Assembly (NCBI RefSeq): GCF_023898315.1
Contig: NC_064616.1
Location: 294,798,934-294,862,933, forward strand
Direction: 5' to 3'
Origin: Schistocerca nitens
Lineage: Eukaryota > Arthropoda > Insecta > Orthoptera > Acrididae
DNA: 64,000 nt
The position numbers and the translations under genes are program-made. Below, in pieces: positions 58,400-64,000 of the stretch (the stretch's first letter is position 1; the number at the start of each line of letters is the position of its first letter). The notes below the pieces were generated by a model. That model did no database searches and was not told the DNA's origin. It worked only from the letters and a program-made list of their open reading frames with translations.

Positions 58400-59460
58400 G
58401 CTAGATAAATGTGATGCACAGTGCCATGGTGATACAAGAACTCAGGAAAGTGTATACATGTTACGTATACAGGAGCCATATTCCAAAAACAGGACATTAC
58501 CCCACATACCAGTTACAGCACAGATTATAACATCAGGTTATCACCCAATGGTTGCCACTGTGGTGTCAGATGAAGACATAAGAGTGACGAAGAGATATCA
58601 ACTCTGTGACAAACATGTGGTGACAATAGAAATAATGACTACCTTACGAAAATTTTACATAACTAATGAATATTTTCAATGCAATCAGGAGATACAACTA
58701 CACATATAAAACTTAAAAACAGCAGCAATACTGTATCACATGACAGACACATTGTTGTAATGGATGCAAGTGCGAAGTCAACATTATAGCATAGCTGAGT
58801 AACGGGTGACAGAGGACTCTGCCTTCAGAACGCTATACAAGAACTAGGATTTCATGTCATGAATAGGCTTCTCAACCCACCTACTTTCCAAGATCGCACA
58901 GGTGTGGCAACAACTCCCAAACTCAAAAGTCAGGGACCACACTACAAACTGGTAGATCTGTAATGGACTTACAAGTACTATAATCTCATTTACTTCACAA
59001 TTACAGACACAGATGACAACTTAGACATTAACATCCAGCCTGAGTGACTATACAACCTACACAAAGTGATCTGCAAACTTTTAAAGGCAGAATTCAAGAT
59101 GGAATCACTGCAAGGAAGTGGATTTGATGTTGACACCAAAGGGGACAAATAGGTCCGAGTGTTGCAGATGGTGCAATACAAGGCAATCCCAATACTTGTT
59201 AGGAAGTCAAAAGGGTTTAAAATTCCCTGGAGTCCTGACCTACAGTCCATAAGATGCAAAGCACGACAGACGAAAAATACTACCAGAGATCCTTATGGGA
59301 AACAGAACGACAAAGAATGCCGAGTTTCTACTGAACAGGCAAACAAAAATATAAAGAACTACTACACCACACAAGAGTAGAAAAATGGGAGGTGTATATT
59401 AAGAACCAAATGGTAACAGATGTTTGGTGTTTTCCATACAAAAATGTAACAAACAAGGTT
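58400..59460 (+). pseudogene. R1-like endonuclease region
   Basis: Fragments in order are MVATVVSDEDIRVTKRYQLC, HVVTIEIMTT, the DAS(N)AKS block (GCAAGTGCGAAGTC at 58768), FHVMNRLLNPPTFQDRTGVA and NLIYFTITDTDDN. These are the end of the apurinic-type endonuclease and the linker to RT in R1-group elements. The frame is broken in several places. Confidence 0.7.
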
Positions 59461-59606
59461 TGATCATCTATTGTATTATCGACCCTGAGACAAAGAGCAT
59501 CATGTGAATAACAGTGTTGTGGTTCTGTTTCCCCAGGAGAAAGTGAAGCTGGCAATAATCCAGTTAAAGCAGAAGAAAGTGGTTTAGGAAATGGAGTCCC
59601 ATCGAG
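59459..59606 (+). repeat. Direct repeat copy 1 within the R1-like relic
   Basis: 148 bases nearly identical to 61167-61312. It reads EKVKLAIIQLKQKK, the start of the RT domain, and then jumps to FRKWSPIED, so it already contains an internal deletion. Confidence 0.9.
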
Positions 59607-60045
59607 GATGTGATAAATCATGCAATCAATATTGTGAACATCTTAGACGACAAGTGTGTTTTAGGCATAATGATAGATATAGCTGGGAAGTTTCAAAATT
59701 TATGGTAGGCTGCCCTGTTCAAAAGACAAGACTAAAACAGGTAGACTGCCTCTATAACAGACTATGAGATTATTACAAAAACAGACAGGCGCTGTTACAA
59801 TGTCCTGGAAAGGAAATTGTAAAAAAAAAAACATCACCAAAGGCTGCCCACATTGCTTGGTTTGTGGTAAACAGTTCTGGCATGTTGGCATAGAGCCATT
59901 ACTGAACCAGCTTCAGAGTAATAACAAACACTACAGGCTGCATCACCTAGAGAGAGAATATGCTAGTTACAATATCGGCCAAGTCAATGGCTAATTTAGA
60001 AAAAAATAGCAGGGTAGTTGTTGAAAAACGAAATAACTGGTGCGT

Positions 60046-60089
60046 AGAAGAAGAAGAAGAAGAAGAAGAAGAAGAAGAAGAAGAAGAAG
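60046..60089 (+). repeat. (GAA)n microsatellite
   Basis: About 14 units within the R1-like relic. The poly-Glu reading is an artefact. Confidence 0.95.
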
Positions 60090-60132
60090 GGTGGAGGGGG
60101 GGCGGAACTAGCAGAAGCACACAAAAAACTTT

Positions 60133-60792
60133 ATATAGAGGCAATCAAAAAGCAACTGTTTGAGTGTTGTTGCAGTGTACATGCAACACAGCACAATTCC
60201 GATGTGGGCCGACATATAGACAAGGGACTAGGTAGGCATTCGTATCTTTCCAATACATGCACAGTAAATGCGGAAACGAGAACTATGGTGATGTTATTAC
60301 TAAATGTGTCCAAAACGGAAAAGCGTGCTATTATTCTTTTTTTGGCTACCAAGGTCAGACACCGGTAGGCAGCCATCAGAGACCGAAGAACGTGTATGGG
60401 GCAGCTTGTCTGTCAAAAACCATCATTATGGAATGAAGTGCCAAGTTCTATACTGGTGGTGATTCGACAAAAGAAACAAGACACAAGATGCTGGTTAATC
60501 TGGGAGGCCAGCCTCATGCATTACAGGCATTACAGGCATCCCATGCAATTATCACACCTTTGGTCCCTTAAAAATGTCTAAGGGTCAATGATTGTCGTCA
60601 AATGAAGATGTGCAGCAGGCAGTTATGGCCTTCTTCACACAGCTGAGCACGGTGTTTTACCAAACAGGTATCTTCAACCTGGTGTGTCAGTGAGATGATT
60701 GCCTAATTGCTCGTAGCTATTTTGCCTGATTGACATACTGATTCTTGAGTGTACAGCCTCTGAATGGAAACATTTTGGTGAGCCCTTATATA
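60133..60792 (+). mobile_element. Internally deleted mariner nested in the R1-like relic
   Basis: The ends TATATAGAGGCAATCAAAAA and the complement of TATATAAGGGCTCACCAAAA pair as inverted repeats at a TA target. The interior keeps the N-terminal helix-turn-helix region of a mariner transposase (TPVGSHQRPKNVYGAACLSK). R1 coding sequence resumes immediately after. Confidence 0.72.
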
Positions 60793-61166
60793 TTACTAAA
60801 AGAAACATGATCAAAATTGAGAAACCCCACAGTCAGAATAAATGACCAACCTATGAAAAGAAAAGAAGTTCATAGGTACCTTGGTATAAACATCAAAGAG
60901 AATAAAAACTTCCACGCACATATAGAAATCGTCTACCAGAGAGGCATTAAAACCCTGAACAAAAAAGGAAAAATTGGGCAAAGAAGTTTTCAGCTGCCCC
61001 TAAGTGCAATAAGGATGTACTACAACACATCCATAATTGCTGCTGTGGGCTCTGGGTCACGTGTTTGCACTCAGAGCCAGAGAGGTGAGGACAGTTCAAG
61101 AGAGCACAGTGAATAGTACTGCTACACCTGACAGGTGCAATAAATATAAAAACACAGACTGATGTG

Positions 61167-61312
61167 TTGATCATCTATTGTATTATCGACCCTGAGACAA
61201 AGAGCAGCATGTGAATAATAGTGTTGTGGTTCTGTTTCCCCAGGAGAAAGTGAAGCTGGCAATAATCCAGTTAAAGCAGAAGAAGTGGTTTAGGAAATGG
61301 AGTTCCATCGAG
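61167..61312 (+). repeat. Direct repeat copy 2 within the R1-like relic
   Basis: 146 bases with the same internal deletion junction as copy 1, placed in the C-terminal part of the same relic, between unrelated R1 sequence. Confidence 0.9.
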
Positions 61313-61990
61313 AAAGAGAGGTGCACAATATTGGCTCAAAAAGGGTGAATATGATAAGGTAAAGGAGATAATGGGCACAAGAGCCACACAGAGTAAGGCA
61401 TGCATTGATAAAGAATGGCAAGAAATCTGGAATAGGGCAGAAACAGGGAGGAGAACTTACCAATTCCTTTCTAACATGGAACAAAGATCCAGAATGTCAT
61501 ACTTCCTTCTGATCAATGAAACTATACACAGAACATGGTACATATCCCAGTTAGTTGCTGAAAATATGACACTGCACCACATACCACTGTGGATGTGGAG
61601 CAATCGGCACTCAGGACATAGTCTGGGGATGCGCCTAGACAAGATGTTACAGACTAGGACAGGAATGTCTTTCGTAATACAACAGTTTATAACATAATAA
61701 GGAATGAGGAACTGTAGCATAAGCTGAATGCACTGAAAGATAACATATCAGCTTATGAACTAAAGCCTACATGGCTGAGAGACAACCAAGAAAAGGCCAT
61801 ATATCATGACAATGAGATGCACTATGGCAGAACATCCACCTACAACAAACTTACAGAAGCAGTTGAGAGATGAGCCTTGGGTGGCATAGTCCAGAATAAA
61901 CTACAAAATTTGTGATCACCAATGCTGCATAGAGCAACAGACCAGTATTGTGTACCTTCTGGATAAACATATCTGTGTACCAGATGGCCA
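61313..61990 (+). pseudogene. R1-like C-terminal region
   Basis: GTRATQSKACIDKEWQEIWN, RAETGRRTYQFLSNMEQRSR and a damaged Cys/His block (the region after TIHRTWYISQLVAENM) follow the order of the C-terminal end of R1-group proteins, then run into a decayed tail. Confidence 0.65.
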
Positions 61991-62879
61991 AATGGTAGTA
62001 TGTAGAAATATTTCTTTTAAAAATTATCATCATCATTTTTCCTTTTTATTTACATATTCTATGTAGATTTTTCCCTTAAACATCATAACACTTAGTTATA
62101 CTAACACATTTGAAATTATGTTAAAATATTTTGTTCTATATACACTATATATGTTCTGTATTACATTGCTTCATGTGCAACATTCAGTCTGTTCCTGTAT
62201 ATAGATAAAAAATAGCAAATACATAAGTAAGTAAGTAAGTAAATAAAAATACATTAGTTTTGGAATGTAGATAGTGATCACAGATTGATCTGTAGGAAAT
62301 CTTGAGGTCTAGGTTAGGTTGGAAGCTGACCATTTGATGTGAGTTGGCAAAATATTATCAAATGCTTCAGTTAATCCTGCCAGTCTCCTTTTCATGGGCA
62401 GTTATGTAATGTCTGGGCCATTTGGAAATGCCTCTGAAACTGGCTAAAAACTTTAATGAAAAGCTTCATTTCTCTTCTTCCAAATTCAATAAAAGGAAAT
62501 GTTCAATAAAGCTAGTAGCCTGAAAATAGTGGGAATTTCATTCTGAAACTTATCTAAGCTGGACATATACCATTTATCTGATACACGCCGATGCTCATCT
62601 GCAGCCATTGGCAAAACATCAGTAGAAGTTGGAATACAACAATAAAAGTAGAGAACGGTTAAGAGTTAAAACTGAACCACGAAGCATGTTCAGGTTAAGC
62701 AACTGGTGTAACAGTATCTACGAAAAACGTAGCTCCAGATTCGAAAATCTGTTTGGCGCACAGTTTACAACTATGATGAATGTTGACTACACCAAACTTT
62801 TTAAAGAGATCAGTTCTATCATGAAAGCTGTAGGCAGCTCCATGGAAAAATGTCACAAAAGCTTAACTTAGCCACAAAA
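61991..62879. other. No recognised gene
   Basis: Contains a short (TAAG)n array at 62223-62243. The ORF at 62629-62871 may be the N-terminal part of the following relic, but I do not recognise it. Confidence 0.4.
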
Positions 62880-63395
62880 TGGAAATTTACAATACCCTCA
62901 TGAGATACAGTCCTTACTTATATGAGGAAACCTGACATACCTACAGGCCTATATGATTGATTACCACTTCCACAAAAATCTACGAAATCATAACATAGAC
63001 TAGAACTGTCAGTTTCATAACAAAATTTAAAATACTGTACTCAGCACAACAAGGTTTTAGAGAAGGGAGATAAATGATAAAAGCAAAAACATACATAGCT
63101 GAACATGCTTTCAGTATGCTAGACAGGTTAAGAAGACTTGTGGGAACTTCATGGATCTGAATTTGACTATGAGAGTCATTCCAAGCTATGGAAAAACTGT
63201 ATCAGTATAGGATTTCAAGGAAATGCTATGACATAATAAAATCATACACTATGAATTGGAAATAGTACACAGAAATCAGACTTACTAGGGGAGGAAATTA
63301 TAATCAAATACATAGGAACTACAAACTGTTAAGAATAGTTTGCCACAGAGTTCTGTAATTAGGCCAATACTATTTATTCTTTACATCACATGTGG
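62880..63395 (+). pseudogene. CR1-like reverse transcriptase relic
   Basis: Fragments in order are STKIYEII, FKILYSAQQGFREGR, KAKTYIAEHAF, RKCYDIIKSYTMNWK, TEIRLTRGGNYN and LPQSSVI(L/R)PILFILYI, which is the VPQGSxLGPILFILYIND motif with damage. It breaks off abruptly at about 63391. Confidence 0.75.
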
Positions 63396-64000
63396 CCAGG
63401 AATTCAGCCAATGTGCCATGCCCTGGCTCGCACATTTCCCCCCCCACCAATGTGCCAAGCTGTCTTACTGCGAGGAGGGGGGAGGGAACACGAAAGTTGA
63501 GAACCCACCGCATTTAAATGACAATGAATACAACTTGATTTTATGTTTCACATTTCTCAACAACAAAGATCAAAAACAAAACAAATTTCAAATTTTCAGT
63601 ATTATTTAATTATTTTGGCATGCTGAATACATAACATAATTATCTCATACGAACTGCCGGCATACGGACATACACAGACAATTTCGCAGATTTTTGCATT
63701 CAGGTTTCCATGTAATTGTAACATTTTTAGTTTCAGTATGCAAAACAATGCATGTGTCATGAACAGTTTTAATGTATAATGATTTGTCTTTAAAATGAGA
63801 ATTACAATGCAGATCAGTCAGTTACATCTGCACATGTACAGGCCACTCTCAACTGAAATGGAAAATGGCCTCAAAAACAGATGTAAGATTGGCAGTGTCG
63901 TAAGAACTTTTGGGGATCTATACTTGTAATTCTTTCACGGCCACAATGAATTCTTTAAAGCTTACATTTTCTTTAATGACAGTAAGCTTAAGGAATTCAA
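63396..64000. other. No recognised gene
   Basis: A GTTGAGAACCCACCG stretch near 63500 resembles a hAT terminal repeat, without a partner. Otherwise nothing was seen. Confidence 0.4.

Larger units (their letters stand above)
59607..61130 (+). pseudogene. R1-like reverse transcriptase remains
   Basis: Fragments are INHAINIVNILDDKCVLGIM, IDIAGKFQNLWWAALFKRLR, TKGCPHCLVCGKQFW (normally a GCPQGS motif, here damaged) and, after the nested mariner, NPTVRINDQPMKRKEVHRYL, then RSFQLPLSAIRMYYNTS. The catalytic DD region is lost around the GAA repeat. Confidence 0.75.
58390..61990 (+). mobile_element. R1-like non-LTR retrotransposon relic with nested insertions
   Basis: The order is endonuclease, RT, then C-terminal zinc-type region, on the + strand with many stops. 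A mariner remnant is nested at 60133-60792, splitting the RT between TLYI and LLK. A GAA microsatellite lies at 60046-60089. A segment of the RT start is duplicated (59459-59606 and 61167-61312). The clade is inferred from the protein, not from an rDNA target. Confidence 0.75.

Noticed and set aside
60046-60163. ORF with a poly-Glu run
   Set aside because: It is a GAA microsatellite inside the R1-like relic.

Overview
This is eukaryotic DNA from a large, repeat-rich animal genome, almost certainly an insect and probably an orthopteran (grasshopper or locust). The reasons are a host gene split by GT-AG introns, many non-LTR retrotransposon, mariner, Tc1, hAT and Gypsy fragments, long microsatellites, and several short interspersed repeats that I recognise from memory as grasshopper-type SINEs. 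That placement comes from memory of repeat families and was not searched. Nothing looks prokaryotic: there are no operons, no CRISPR array and no phage.

One host gene is supported: a Polo-like kinase on the + strand, in nine exons between 13825 and 25180. It covers the kinase domain from helix C onward, a linker, both polo boxes and the stop codon. Its first exons, with the glycine-rich loop and catalytic lysine, lie left of the window or were not found. The sequence is closer to PLK2/PLK3 than to PLK1. Its introns carry a 5'-truncated I-like retrotransposon copy, a 340-bp foldback, a 1.3-kb inverted-repeat element and a CR1-like relic.

Layout. 1-3626: I-like non-LTR element running in from the left edge, followed by a 5S-rRNA-derived SINE (3624-3779) and a tRNA-derived SINE (3934-4181). 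4525-7775: an R4/Dong-clade element with an intact ORF, sitting in an (AAT)n tract. 7968-9548: 3' half of a CR1/Jockey-group element on the minus strand. 9549-11760: two decayed relics of one further non-LTR family. 12552-12770: old SINE copy. 13825-25180: kinase gene. 28229-33266: deleted mariner, decayed Gypsy element with two LTRs, and a Tc1/mariner-type element with long inverted repeats. 33849-37129: broken transposase-like gene with short inverted repeats. 37540-46247: RTE fragment, hAT element with a nested SINE, mariner with a nested SINE, CR1 relic, Tc1 and another mariner. 46500-50260: decayed Gypsy pol on the minus strand. 50283-50541: three identical 88-bp tandem units. 51435-55481: a 4.05-kb DNA transposon with ~700-bp terminal inverted repeats and a decayed transposase. 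56800-57040: SINE. 58390-61990: R1-like relic with a nested mariner. 62880-63395: CR1-like relic.

Only the kinase gene and the R4/Dong ORF look intact enough to be functional. The less usual items are the 51435-55481 transposon, the related broken gene at 34230-36314, the 88-bp triplicate and the 5S-derived SINE.
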